Shown here: positions 1-10,493 of the stretch, piece after piece | How the letters are laid out: every line of letters starts with the position of its first letter | Position numbering within the stretch: position 1 is the first letter of the stretch | From: Muricea muricata | Taxonomy: Eukaryota > Cnidaria > Anthozoa > Malacalcyonacea > Plexauridae | Length of the DNA: 64,000 nucleotides | Reading direction: 5' to 3' | Assembly (NCBI GenBank): GCA_963855995.1 | Contig: OY979718.1 | Location: forward strand, 30,971,282 to 31,035,281 | Notes under the pieces: generated by a model | The model's database searches: none | Seen by the model: only the letters and a program-made list of their open reading frames with translations | What the model was told of the DNA's origin: nothing | Position numbers and translations under genes: made by a program

Positions 1-2379
1 TCTTGGTCAATCAGCTCTCGTATACGTTTAAGAGCACCAATGCCAGAAGAGATCTTTTTGGAAATGACCTCGACATGGTCTCTCCATGTAAGATTTTCAT
101 CTAAAGTCATTCCTAGGGTTTTTGCGGACTTAACTTGTTTGACTGGTGCATTATTAACAGTTACACAAAGCTCAGGGTCATCAAAGGTTGCTAATTCGTT
201 GACGCGAACCGATAACCATGAACTCTGTTTTAGCAATGTTTAAACTTAACTTATTAGCTATTAACCACCTGTTTAGACTTTGCAGTTCAAAATTTATAAG
301 GTGTTCGAGATCAGAAAGAGAATTACTGCTAAAGCTAATGTTGGTATCGTCAGCAAACATCCTTGGGATACCCTCATTCAGGCAGTTCGGCAGGTCATTG
401 ATATAGACCAAAAACAGGAGAGGCCCAATAATAGAACCTTGGGGGACTCCCTTCGTTATAAAAGAGCTATTTGAAAACTGGCCATTGACGAAGCACCTCT
501 GCCTGCGATCAGTTAGATATGATCGAAACCAAGCTAGCGTCAAGTCATCAACACCGCAAGCTCTAAGCTTGGAGAAAAGTACTTCATGGTCAATAGTGTC
601 AAAGGCCTTTTTTAAATCGATGAAAACTACACCGTTCAAGAGACCCCTGTCAATATTGACACACCAATTATTGGTTGATTCCAGCAATGAGGTAAGGGTG
701 CTATATGTGGGTCTAAAACCAGATTGGTAAGAATTAATTAACCGATTGGATGTTAAATAAGTGTAGAACTGGTCATAAACAAGTCTGCCAAACACCTTAG
801 CAATCGCGGATATAATTGAAATCGGTCGATAGTTGCTAAGATCACCCTTTTCTCCGCTTTTAAAAATAGGTAACACTCTAGCCATCTTCCAATCGTCTGG
901 GTAAATTCCCATAGAGAGAGAACAATTGAAAATAGCCGTCAGAGATGGGGACAAGATCTCAGCAGCAATTTTCAAAACCCTAACAGGAATATCATCGGGG
1001 CCCGTTGCTTTACTGGAATTTGCCGCTTTAAGAGTTTCGATTACCGTCTCCACATTTATTTGAGCAAAGGAAAATGAGCTGTTGACAGGATAAAGGTAAG
1101 AGATAGGATTTATATCAGAATGAGGTAACTCATTAGCTAAACTGTCACCTATCGTTGTAAAATGAGTATTGAATGCGTTAGCTATATCATATGGATTTGT
1201 AATCTCAGTATCATCTTGCTTGATACTTTTTACATTAACAGGCTCATGTACTTTGCGCGAAGAGAGTTCGTTAATCAGTTTCCAGGTTTTCTTGGGATCA
1301 CTTTTAGCTGAATTAATACGAGCCAAAAAGAAATCACGCTTGGTCTTTTTAATGAGCTTATTGACTTCATTACGAGTTTTTTTATATTTAGACCAAATTA
1401 CGTCATTAGGATTTTTATCGAAACGTTTTTTTAAAGAATCTCTCTCGCGCAACTTACTAATTAATGATGAGTTGATCCAGGGCGATTTGTTACATCTAAG
1501 CCTCTTTTTCTTAATCGGAGCATGAATATCCAACAAAGTCGAAAATTTTGTAAACCACGCCGACCACATATCATTCGGATTGGCCAAAGAGTGTATATCG
1601 GACCAATTTATTTCGCGAAGGTCATTTAAAAATTCATCATCGTTAAAATTTTTAAACTGCCTCTTAGTGACCGAGTTATTTGCATCAATGACTCGCCAAT
1701 TAGATTTTCGAATCATATAAATCAGAGAATGGTCACTAATACCCAATGAATGTACCCCTGACACTCTGACTTTATCAGGAAAATTGGTAAAACAAAGATC
1801 AATGAGTGATTTGGATGTGTTAGTAATTCTCGTAGGCTCAGATATAACCTGAGATAGGTTAAAAATATTGCAAATATTGAGAAGGTTAGTAGTATTACAA
1901 TCGGGTCTCTCAGATGAGACATCACAATTAATATCCCCGAGTAGATATAATTCACCGTTTTCAGCATCAATCTTGTCGATTATATCATGAAAAGCAGTAA
2001 AGGCAATCGCAGGGGAATTTGGAGGTCTATACCAAGTTGCCACCAAGAACGGCCTTGAACGAGGTTTACTGATCTCAATAGCAAGCAGTTCAAGATTTTC
2101 ACTTTGTAAATCGTTTCGAAGTCTGAAGTTTAAATTATTTTTAATAAAAATACAGACACCACCGCCATGACGGCCGTTAAGAGTACGATCTCTTCTGGCA
2201 ATGTCAAAGCCTGATATATGAATCTCATTAGAGGTTATTGTAGAATCCAGCTTAGTTTCATTAATAGCAAGAATATCAATTTTATGTAAACTAAGAAAGA
2301 TCCTTAGTTGGTCAATGTGTGCAACTAAACTATTTATATTTAAACATGCAATAACAAGACCTCGTTTACTTAAGATATG
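1..2379 (-). pseudogene. LINE ORF2: endonuclease-reverse transcriptase (frameshifted)
   Basis: The product nicks target DNA and copies the element RNA into the nick (target-primed reverse transcription). The frame is open from an in-frame stop at 2380-2382 down to 181. The N-terminal endonuclease shows LNINSL, INETKLD, YRPPNSP, GDINCD and SDHSLIY. The reverse transcriptase has SNYRPIS, the DLKKAFDTIDHE Asp motif, GVPQGSIIGPLLF and the catalytic FADD. No in-frame ATG lies between 2379 and about 2046, so the start is probably further upstream or lost. At about 181 a one-base gain shifts the frame, and the thumb-like tail (KSAKTLGMTLDENLTW) continues in another frame to the window edge. It is a recent but inactive copy. 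Confidence 0.88.
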
Positions 2380-2445
2380 TTAAAGAGAATGAATATGAGA
2401 ATGTTTAGAAGGACTAAAATTGGCCGACTCCCGACAGGCAAAGTC

Positions 2446-2660
2446 CTACTTGGAAGTAATAAATTGGCTAAGGTTTTTAGCTACGTAAGAGGTTCCTTTT
2501 CGATTCAGGTGTAAACCTCTTGAATTCAGACAGCTAGAATTAATTGACGAGTGGTTAATAAACTTCCATTTGTTCTTTGAACATAAAGAATTTATCAGTT
2601 TATTAGCTTCAGCTGCTTTGGCAGCTAATTGTGGATTGTCTGTTCGTAGTATTAAATCCC
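2446..2660 (-). pseudogene. LINE ORF1 C-terminal end (SGNH-hydrolase-like)
   Basis: Only the last 70 or so residues of ORF1 remain, ending with a stop at 2446. The sequence contains SCLNSRGLHLNRKGTSYVA. This matches the C-terminal end of the esterase (SGNH-hydrolase) ORF1 of CR1/L2-type LINEs, with the L-H-L-N-x-x-G block that holds the catalytic His. The equivalent tail in the second LINE of this window (near 22100) reads LHLNKQGSAELAKN, which supports the assignment. ORF2 opens about 65 bp downstream. The upstream part of ORF1 was lost at the junction with the DIRS sequence near 2660. Confidence 0.75.
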
Positions 2661-3545
2661 AAGCTAATAAAACGTTGCACAGTATTACAAACATTGTCAG
2701 CACAGTCAGAGAATAGTTTACCTTGCAAGTAGAAGTCGTCAATGTAACGCTATTAATATATCTGAGTTGACGAAGCGCCGCCAAAACTGGTTTCATGACC
2801 TTTGTGAAAATACGGGGGCAACTAGAAAGTCCCATAGGTAAAACAGTAAACTGGTATAAACTACCGTTCCAAAAAAAACTTTAAAATTTTTTATGCTCAA
2901 AGGCAACCGGAATGGTACAATATGCATGTGGAAGATCAATAGTCGCCATGTAAGCCCCAGGTGTAACAAGACTGAGAATGGAAGCCAAAGTATCCATTTT
3001 AAAATGTCTATAAAAAACAGCTTTGTTACAATTCTTGAAATTGAAAATTAGCCGATGAGATCCATCAGGTTTCAGAACGACAAATATGGGGGAGATACAC
3101 TCGCCTAAGCTCATGGTGTGAAGACACAATAACAACCAAGTCTAAAATTTCAGTAACTTCCGTTTAAATAACGTGTTTATCTGCAGCACTAAATTCTCTA
3201 TGTCCCCCGAAGGAGTAATTAGCGGGACTGTCGGTAAATTCAATATGACAATGTGCGACAGAATCTAAAATTTCAGGATCAGACGTAATTTGTCTCCAGA
3301 CATGCAAACAGTTTCGAGTATTGCCAGCCGTAAAAGGTGGTTGCTGAGCGATTAAAGAACGAATATGATCTAATTCAACATACCAGTTGGTTGTAGACTT
3401 CTGGTTGGATTTCTTTTCTGGCTGGGGCAGACTTTGAAAATTCTGACGTTGACTAGACGAGGTATAGGTAAATCCACGGCCACGAGATCCCCTTCCACGA
3501 AAGAGGAAATTACTGCGAGAGCCACGTGGTTGATATGGATGATAA
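2661..3545 (-). pseudogene. DIRS-like retrotransposon: ORF1 tail and reverse transcriptase fragment
   Basis: Read on the minus strand from 3545, the sequence first gives an Arg/Gly/Ser-rich ORF1 tail (SRSNFLFRGRGSRGRGFTY). The start of a reverse transcriptase follows: KPDGSHRLIFNF, FKMDTLASIL, MATIDLPHAY (motif A), MGLSSCPRIFTKVMKP (motif B) and YIDDFYLQG (catalytic motif C). Several frame changes (near 3135, 2860 and 2750) mark it as dead. The RT style (GLSSCPRIFTK, YIDD) is that of DIRS/tyrosine-recombinase retroelements rather than LINEs. It is cut at 2660 by the LINE and separated from the rest of ORF1 by the CACTA-like element beginning at 3546. Confidence 0.8.
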
Positions 3546-3577
3546 CGCTGTTAATTTGAAGGTGTTAAAATAGCACC
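3546..3577 (+). repeat. CACTA-like element left terminal inverted repeat
   Basis: This 32-bp terminus pairs with 10462-10493 in inverted orientation, with a single mismatch (CG versus CA in the first two bases). The repeat stops matching after the AGCACC at its inner end. Confidence 0.9.
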
Positions 3578-3760
3578 TTCGTGGGTGCTATATTAGCACC
3601 TACTGGTGGTGTTAAATAACGGGTGTTATTTTAGCACCCATTTGGGTGCCAATTCAGCACAACGAGGTTTTCAGTTAACACCCATTCTTCCCAATTGAAG
3701 TGCTAAAATGGCACCCTTTACAGTGTCAAATCGAGAGTGTCAAATTAGCACTACACGAAA
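3578..3760. repeat. left subterminal repeats of the CACTA-like element
   Basis: Short units of the form GTGCTA(t/a)..TTAGCACC recur in both orientations just inside the left terminus. Such subterminal arrays are where CACTA transposase-accessory proteins bind in plants. A binding role here is inferred. Confidence 0.6.
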
Positions 3761-4690
3761 TTCAAATTATTCAAAATGGCGAATGAAATGCTATTCTTAG
3801 CGCTTGATACAGAAGCCTTATCGGTAATTTTAAATCTATTTGAGGGACAAATAACAACTGCCTCCTATAAAAATGTAACAGTTCTGCTATTTTAGGCTTG
3901 AAAAGAATTAAAATGACTTTTCAAGTTTCAGCAGGTAAAAATTTTTGTTGCGTTAATTATATTTCTCTGTTGCAATACCACAAAGGCATTTACCTTTATA
4001 TCATAGTTGCCACCACATTACCTGCAATACGGCCTTCAACCAAGTCCCTAGCCTATAAAAGGCAGCAACGGGTGAAATTTTCAAATTGTAAATTATGATA
4101 ATGCAGACCTAAACCATGTTTTGACTGAGTGTTTAGAAATTTTGAGTCTGTTCTTTTAACCGCTCTTAAGCCAATAATTTACCAGAAATCTGAAACATAT
4201 ATTCTTCTTGTATAAGCACGTTTTTCACTGTTGCTACCACGTTGATAATGGCTTGGTTAAAGGACAGACAGATCTGAAACATGACAAGATTATAAAATGA
4301 TGTGGCAGCATTGGGTCATTCCATTCACTATAGGCATCACCCCCCCCTTCCCAATAATGGGTCTGGATATCCAGTGTGGGAGGAAAGGGAGCAAGTCAAG
4401 GAATTTAAAAAAACTGCAAGAAAAATAATATCAAAGAGAGAAAAAATAGTATCCAATGAGAGTTAGTACATATATCCTATGGGATAACTTACAAAAATAG
4501 CATGCATATATCTCATAGGGACTGTGAAAGGGCTCCTCGTGGGGGTTGCTTGTGTTAATGGAATGGCCCATTCTATTTTCAATTTAAAGCTACTTGTAAC
4601 TATTATTATTATTAAAGTTCAATTTCTTATCGCAAGCAAACATATTTTGCCTGACATCTGAAGGGCTTGATTTCACTCAACGGCAAATGA
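3761..4690. other. CACTA-like element interior without recognisable gene
   Basis: AT-rich sequence holding only short ORFs, including one of 66 codons at 3898-4098 that I do not recognise, and a C-rich run near 4337. It lies downstream of the minus-strand transposase relic and may be its 3' flank. Confidence 0.5.
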
Positions 4691-5792
4691 CTAGTAAAAT
4701 CTTGAGACTTGAGCATAAAATACTTTAGTGTACTCTTGGATAGGTGCATCAATTTTGTACGCCTGATAATGTTCATCAAACATTAATGTGTCCTTTTTTG
4801 AAACAACAAACATTGCTTTATCGACATTGCTGTTGACTACACAAATTTGTTTCATTTTCCAAAACTGAGGAAATTCATCATTGTCATGACCAATATGAAG
4901 GATGGCACCAATCTTGTAATTTGTCCCAGAAACTGAAACCCACCCAACTCTACAGAAGATCAATTCTAAACCATCTTTATTCTAAACTTGAAGCCTAAAG
5001 TTTGGCATGCATTTAGAAATTTGCAATGTCTAACAGGGAATTGGCTGTCAATTTAGAATGTTGCGGGGGGGGGAGGAATTTCCCTATCCCCTCCCATATT
5101 TCCTTCCCACAAAATTCCTATTAAGCTAAGTCCAGGCATGAACAATGAAATTACATTCACCAGTACTTTTACTTACAAGATTAAATTCGTCTTTGCAGTA
5201 TCTACACAGAAGAGGTTCCTTGTAAATATCTTTAAACGGGTTGGCAATTGAATTGTCTTCGTCGAACAACTCATTCAGTCCATGAACAGTGTTGATGTCA
5301 ATTCCAGCCTTCTGTAGACAGCTCGTGACTCCTGATCGTAAAAAATCAACACTAGCTCGAGTTACCTGGGTAGCATTATCAACAAAGAAATCAACAACTG
5401 TTTGAAGGACGCGAGTTGTTTCCTTAAATTTTAGTATACACAAAGCGTTCGTTTTTGATAAGTCGATTTCTCGGTCAAAGTTGTCTTCTTGCCCTTCTGC
5501 CTCTATTTGAACGCCGATTTCATTTATGACGTCGTCCTCATTGTGGTCCTGGTTTAAATCTTGGCGATTCCCTTCAATTCCATCCTTTGCTGTGACAATG
5601 TCATTCTTGCGAATAAGGTGATTGCGAAACGACCAGAAATTTTTGTATGTCTTTGCACAACCATTCAGACCACAAACCACGTGGTAATTCGGCTCATTTC
5701 TGTGTATACGACCGATATGTGTTAACAGTAACTGTATGGTCTGCAAATCTGTCAACAAATTCCCGACATACATTACATAGGTAGCGTTCCAT
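4691..5792 (-). pseudogene. Zinc-finger/Tnp2-type transposase, catalytic core deleted
   Basis: The minus-strand gene begins at the ATG at 5792. A C2H2-like finger (MERYLCNVCREFVDRFADH) is followed, after a frameshift near 5730, by LTHIGRIHRNEP and a second finger-like block (CGLNGCAKTYKNFWSFRNH). An acidic linker and NPFKDIYKEPLLCRYCK come next. The exon ends at a good donor (CTT|GTAAGT, about 5177). The next recognisable exon, opening after a TTCTGTAG acceptor near 4954, encodes a C-terminal domain (GAILHIGHDNDEFPQFWKM ... HYQAYKI). In related cnidarian transposases several hundred residues of Tnp2 core lie between these parts. Here that core is missing, so the copy cannot encode a working transposase. 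Family recognition is from memory. Confidence 0.62.
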
Positions 5793-6268
5793 TTTAACAA
5801 AACATTATAAATTGTACTTCAACAAATTTACAGGTCAAAAAGATCGAAAAAATTGCCAGTGCAACGTGTGTATAATAATGTTTATTAGCAATTATGCACC
5901 ATGAGGGCAATATGGACACTTTAGGGGGCACTTAGGGACACTCCAGTGAATTCCAAATCAGTGATGGGGTACCGTCGCGCCACATATGGAAATATTGCAC
6001 CACGTGATCGCAAAACGATAAGCTTGTAATCCCGCGAGGTGTAAATTTCTATTCTTTTCGCTGTTGTGTTCGCTGTTTAAAGTCGTTGAGATTTATAAGA
6101 GTTATATTGTCGAGAAAAATTATTTTGGAAAGATTCATTGGTGGTGCGTTCCCGTTAAAGCATAATAATTTGTTTATAGTTAGCGTCGGTAAGTATTCTT
6201 TAATTAATGTTCGCTTGGCTAATTTGTGTCAATGGCTGTGCTCAATTTGTATTTGTCCTATTTCAGAA
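5793..6268. promoter_or_regulatory. divergent intergenic region between transposase relic and SAMD3-like gene
   Basis: The roughly 475-bp gap separates a minus-strand start at 5792 from the first supported coding exon of a plus-strand gene at 6269. A shared bidirectional promoter is the simplest arrangement. No specific promoter motif is proved. Confidence 0.4.
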
Positions 6269-9200
6269 AATGAATAATTCTTTGATGAGTGCTGTTCGTC
6301 AAGCAGGGGTGAAAGACAATGTAATTGAAATACTTGAGGAAGAAGAGGTGAGAAATAAAATTGTTTCAAAAATTCAGTTATCTTTTTGATAAACATTCTT
6401 CAAAATGTCAATATAATATCGTGATTGTAGCAAATACAGAAGTATGATGTGATCTAATTGTCTGTTTCTTACTTTTTATATCAGACCTTTTATCACAAAA
6501 ATGTAAGAAAAACCCTTCCATGTAATAATCGAAAAACTAATTTCTTAAAATGAGCTTAGATGCACGATGGATTACAAGCAGGGCGCTTCGACATTTACAA
6601 GCTCTCTTGAAGTCCTTCAGGGCACGCCACTGCGTCCTCGACTGCGTCAGCACCATACTGTAAGAACATTCATCACCATTCATACCGCGATTATTAGGAG
6701 CAGAAGCTACTGAGTTCAACAACGATTAGGAACGAATTTAGTGCTTAAATAAAGTCTAGGATATAGTGAGTTGTTTTCACATTGGCCTAAAATTATTAGT
6801 TGTTCTAGGTTATTGAAAACAGCATGCAGCAATGTTGTTGGGGCAACATCTTCATTGCCAGCAATATTGAACCTGAATCAGGTCTAATAATGCAAGACAA
6901 TAATTTTGAAAACCGTAAAAAATGTTGCCCAGTTGCCCTCACAGCATTGCTCCGGTCTTCAACAACTTATAAATTTTTGCCATATACAATAAATTGGTTC
7001 ATATTTTTGTTTTAGTTTGACAAACATGATATACTAAGAGACACGTCAGATGACCTTCTAAAGGCTTGCAATATAAAAGGGGGACAAATTGTTTGCAATC
7101 GTAATGCTTTGGAAGCAGTCAGTGACAGACTGCAGTGCATCTCAGGTAAAATGCAGCATGTAGTTTGAATTTTTTTCAACTGAGAACACTTGTTTTGTAT
7201 TGATAGAATTAATAAGGAGACTACAATTATTTAATTTGCCATAATGTCAATACTCTGTAATGATATTATTAAAAATAATCACATGAGAATATTGCACAAT
7301 TAATGATTAACACTAATTGTAATTTTAATAGATGGGGCAAATTCTTGCCCCAGTGTTAATCCCTAATTGCACTATCCTGTGTGATTACCCTATACTAAGC
7401 TTAAAGGGAAATCAAAATGTTATAATTACTTTTTGCTTGCCTAAAGCCAGACAATTTTATTTCCCCACTTACCTTACTTTGTAGTGAGGGTAGATGTGAT
7501 ATATTAGCCCTGACTATATTTTAATCAAAACTTATTCCCGTTATCACCACAATTGATTTTCAAATTTTGTATTTGTTAATTAGGTTGTGCTCGAGAATGA
7601 AGGCTGCAAATGTGATGATTTGTTAGTGCTTTCCAAGCCAAACCAACCTTCATCAGACTTAGCATTATCCAGTACATCTACTATGCACAGCACAAGCAAA
7701 CTTTTAGAGAGTCCACTTAGGCAGAGTACCCCTGTTTCATCACCTTCTGCAAAACAATGTATTCCCCCCAGATATTCCATCTCCTGAGCCACTAACTTCA
7801 CCTGGCTTTGCCATTAAAGAGAAAAAGACTCCTAATGTAAATTGGATAAAGGATTTTAAGCTTCCAGCAACAGTGAGTTTTTAATTAGAGTAACAAGAGC
7901 TTCTCATGATGGTGATTCAAAAGTATCCCTTTTTAGCTGATTCTATTGGAGCTGGCACTGTGAGTTACTTTTGTGTTCTGTATGATTTGTGTAATATTTA
8001 GTGCAATAGCCTGTTGTGCCATACTTACTGTATCATTCTGATGTCTTCCATCAGGTTAGAAAATGCATTGTAGTTGTTCATTAAAAGGTATTCCTGAATG
8101 TTAGATAGGTTATTGTGACTTGAACATTAATTGATTAATAAGACTGTTCAAATAAATTCCATGTGTCTTATTTAATTGATCAAGTCTTTTTTAAAGGAGA
8201 ATACCTATCCCAAACCTTATCTTATTATGATATCACTTATTCAACTTTTCAATAAACTTGTTCAACTATTTTAACAAAATGTTAGGGCTCCTGGTGTAGA
8301 GCCATCACAAATCGTTTAAAAAACCTAAAACGAAAAAGAATTTCCAGTTCCGTCCAGACAAGGAAAAGTGCAAGTTTACCTTTAAATTTACCTTCACCTT
8401 GAAATTTAGTGAAAGAACTTATGGAATTAACCTATCCATATCGGTGCCAAATGATTCTGAATGAGCCAAAGAAGGTAGATGTTCTTCTGGAAAATACCCA
8501 GCATTTCAGCTGATTTCAGAGGTATTTATATTTATCATGAAAACAATTAAAGACTAATAGCATTGTGCTAAGGATTCATGTGAAGTTTCAATTGCAGGCC
8601 TTATATTGTGTACATAATTCAGGAAATTATTGTTTTCCAAAGTTTTCCAGCTCGGTTGGGTCCGGTAAAAAATCTGGGTGGCAACACCTTGACATTAATG
8701 CTACATGTTAACTACATGTATTAGCGCAAAATAGATATATTACCGAAGGTCATCATGAAAAGCATCGAAGATGACCTTCTACATAATTATGTATTTTGGC
8801 AGAGCAGTTGCCTCTACTGTTAAACTGTGTTGCATTTTTTAAAACACTGTGACGTAAGCACTGCTGAAGTCTATTGGAGTTGTATTTGTAGCTGTAAACG
8901 CTAATAATGTGATTGTTTCTTATCAGGTAAAGGCTGAATTTGGCCGGATTTTGGCTGACAAAAAGAAAGTGAAGGGCATGGTAGAAAATTTTAAGGAGCT
9001 TCAGAAAAAGACTAATCACTTGGGCTTGTGGTTCATCAAAGAAGAGTTTCGTAGCATTAGTTTCATCGATGAATCGTGCACTGAGAGAGGATCCTGACAA
9101 AGAGAATGGTATGTGATCATCTATCTGATTTTGGGTTGTTTTAAGTGCCATGTATTTTTCATAGAAATATCGTGATAATACTATTGAACAGAGAATCCTT

Positions 9201-10103
9201 TTCAAATTTAAACTTTTCCTTCCCTGTTGTGTATTTCACCTGTGTGATAAATGCTGTTGTTTAATGTGTAAACATTCTTTGGCTTTATGACTATTTTATT
9301 GTGTAAAATGACTTTGTGGCCATTTGTTAAGAGAATCGTAGAGTTTAAGTGTTTAGCATGAGCCCTTTGCTAAAGCCCGTAGAGAATTCCATTATTAGTA
9401 ACCACAGACTAAGAGTGTTTACTAACTGGGATGCATTTGTATCAATGATTTATAATTGCATATGAAATTAAGATGCAGCTGTAAGTCGATAACATAAGAT
9501 ACTGATAGTGTTTTCTGATAGCTAGAATTGTGATCCTATACTTGTTTTATATATTTACATGTGCAATTTATAGCTTATTAATTTCTCTTGACAGCTACAA
9601 AAGGCACAGTTATTGCTTTAGTACTGCAAGAAATACTAAAAGAGAGAAGTGCAGAATGTCTATTTCTGAAAATTTGTTCTGTAAGTGTTACTCATACACA
9701 GTCTTGCCTAAAATGTTATTCAAGCATTTCCACGACAAACTCAACTTGTTGATAAAGTATAAAAAGAAAAATATTCACTTTTCTGTGTTAGGAAGATGAA
9801 TCAATTGATAATGAAATCTCAAGAACATCCTGTCCAAGGTTTCTTGCATCAGGAGACCTGGCAAGTCTCAGTCCACTGCTAATTGCCGTGGAAAGTCAAG
9901 TTTTGCTAAATCTGGACCAATGCAATATTCCACTTGCGGTAGTATTATTGATTGGAGCATTCTACGTATTGAATATGGAGTACACACTTAGTGTGTCGAA
10001 TGTCTATGCCTTTTTGGAAGCTGTTCTTCTGAACAACCAACAACAAGCGAAAAAAAGAGTTTCAGTGCAAAAACTTATTAAAGAATTAGAACTTGTATGC
10101 TAA
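6269..10103 (+). pseudogene. SAMD3-like multi-exon gene (sterile-alpha-motif-type N terminus)
   Basis: The exon chain can be followed by splice signals. Exon 1, after TATTTCAG near 6268, starts MNNSLMSAVRQAGVKDNVIE and ends at EEE|GTGAGA. Exon 2 (about 7015-7146) reads FDKHDILRDTSDDLLKACNI; together they resemble a SAM fold. Exon 3 (from about 7585) is Ser/Pro-rich and shifts frame in a C run near 7770, then gives IKEKKTPNVNWIKDF. Later pieces lie near 8410-8520, 8926-9096 (VKAEFGRILADKKKVKGMV) and 9594-9680. The last exon (about 9793-10103) ends in CNIPLAVVLLIGAFYVLNME, and an AATAAA follows at about 10128. The layout resembles the large fish/cnidarian 'sterile alpha motif domain-containing protein 3-like' family, whose molecular role I do not know. 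It is likely decayed because of the exon 3 frameshift. Confidence 0.58.
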
Positions 10104-10125
10104 ATAGTAATCTAAATTTTAACGA

Positions 10126-10133
10126 CGAAATAA
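10126..10133 (+). terminator. probable polyadenylation signal of the SAMD3-like gene
   Basis: An AATAAA lies about 25 bp after the stop codon of the last exon, before the right subterminal repeats begin. Confidence 0.5.
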
Positions 10134-10239
10134 ATATTTTTAAACTTAGTCTTTGATGCTATTTTTGTGTGGGGAACAGTTTAAAGTGTGCAAAGACAAC
10201 AAATTATTTAGTACCTTGGCTATAAGCGGTAAACAACGG

Positions 10240-10461
10240 GTAATAATTGCTATTTTGACACTATGATGGAGTGCTATTTTGACACCAAGATATAGTGCTA
10301 TTTTGACACCAAGAGGAAGTGCTGTTTTGACACCAAAAATGGTGCTATTTTGGCCCCAAAGAAGGTGCTAAATTGACATCTCTGCTGGAGCTAATTTGAC
10401 ACCAGATGTGGTGGTGTCCAAAAAGGTGTTATTCTGTACCTTTTTATTTGACACCATTTTT
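10240..10461. repeat. right subterminal repeats of the CACTA-like element
   Basis: At least seven copies of a unit close to GTGCTATTTTGACACC follow each other at roughly 20-30 bp spacing, mostly in one orientation. The last copies run into the right terminus. They mirror the left subterminal cluster. Confidence 0.75.
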
Positions 10462-10493
10462 GGTGCTATTTTAACACCTTCAAATTAACAGTG
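10462..10493 (-). repeat. CACTA-like element right terminal inverted repeat
   Basis: Reverse-complemented, this begins CACTG, the canonical CACTA terminus, and matches 3546-3577. The neighbouring triplet TGA is the proposed target duplication. Confidence 0.9.

Larger units (their letters stand above)
1..2660 (-). mobile_element. CR1/L2-like LINE, 5'-truncated, 3' end outside window
   Basis: This is a non-LTR retrotransposon read on the minus strand: the end of ORF1, then an apurinic-type endonuclease plus reverse transcriptase ORF that runs off the window start. The 5' junction near 2660 lies directly against DIRS-type reverse transcriptase sequence. The LINE therefore probably inserted into the DIRS element with 5' truncation. 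ORF order and motifs match CR1/L2/Rex-type LINEs; the exact clade is not settled. Confidence 0.85.
3546..10493. mobile_element. CACTA/EnSpm-like DNA transposon (about 6.95 kb) inserted in a DIRS element
   Basis: The ends are inverted repeats. The left end reads CGCTGTTAATTTGAAGG and the right end, reverse-complemented, reads CACTGTTAATTTGAAGG; they are identical for 30 bp after the terminal triplet. The right terminus is the CACTG expected of CACTA elements and the left differs by one A-to-G change. Flanking triplets are TAA (3543-3545) and TGA (10494-10496), consistent with a slightly decayed 3-bp target duplication. Removing the element and one triplet rejoins the DIRS ORF1 frame (FPKHH joined to HPYQPRG). 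Inside are a minus-strand Tnp2-type transposase relic and a plus-strand SAMD3-like gene. Subterminal repeat clusters lie at both ends. Confidence 0.82.
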
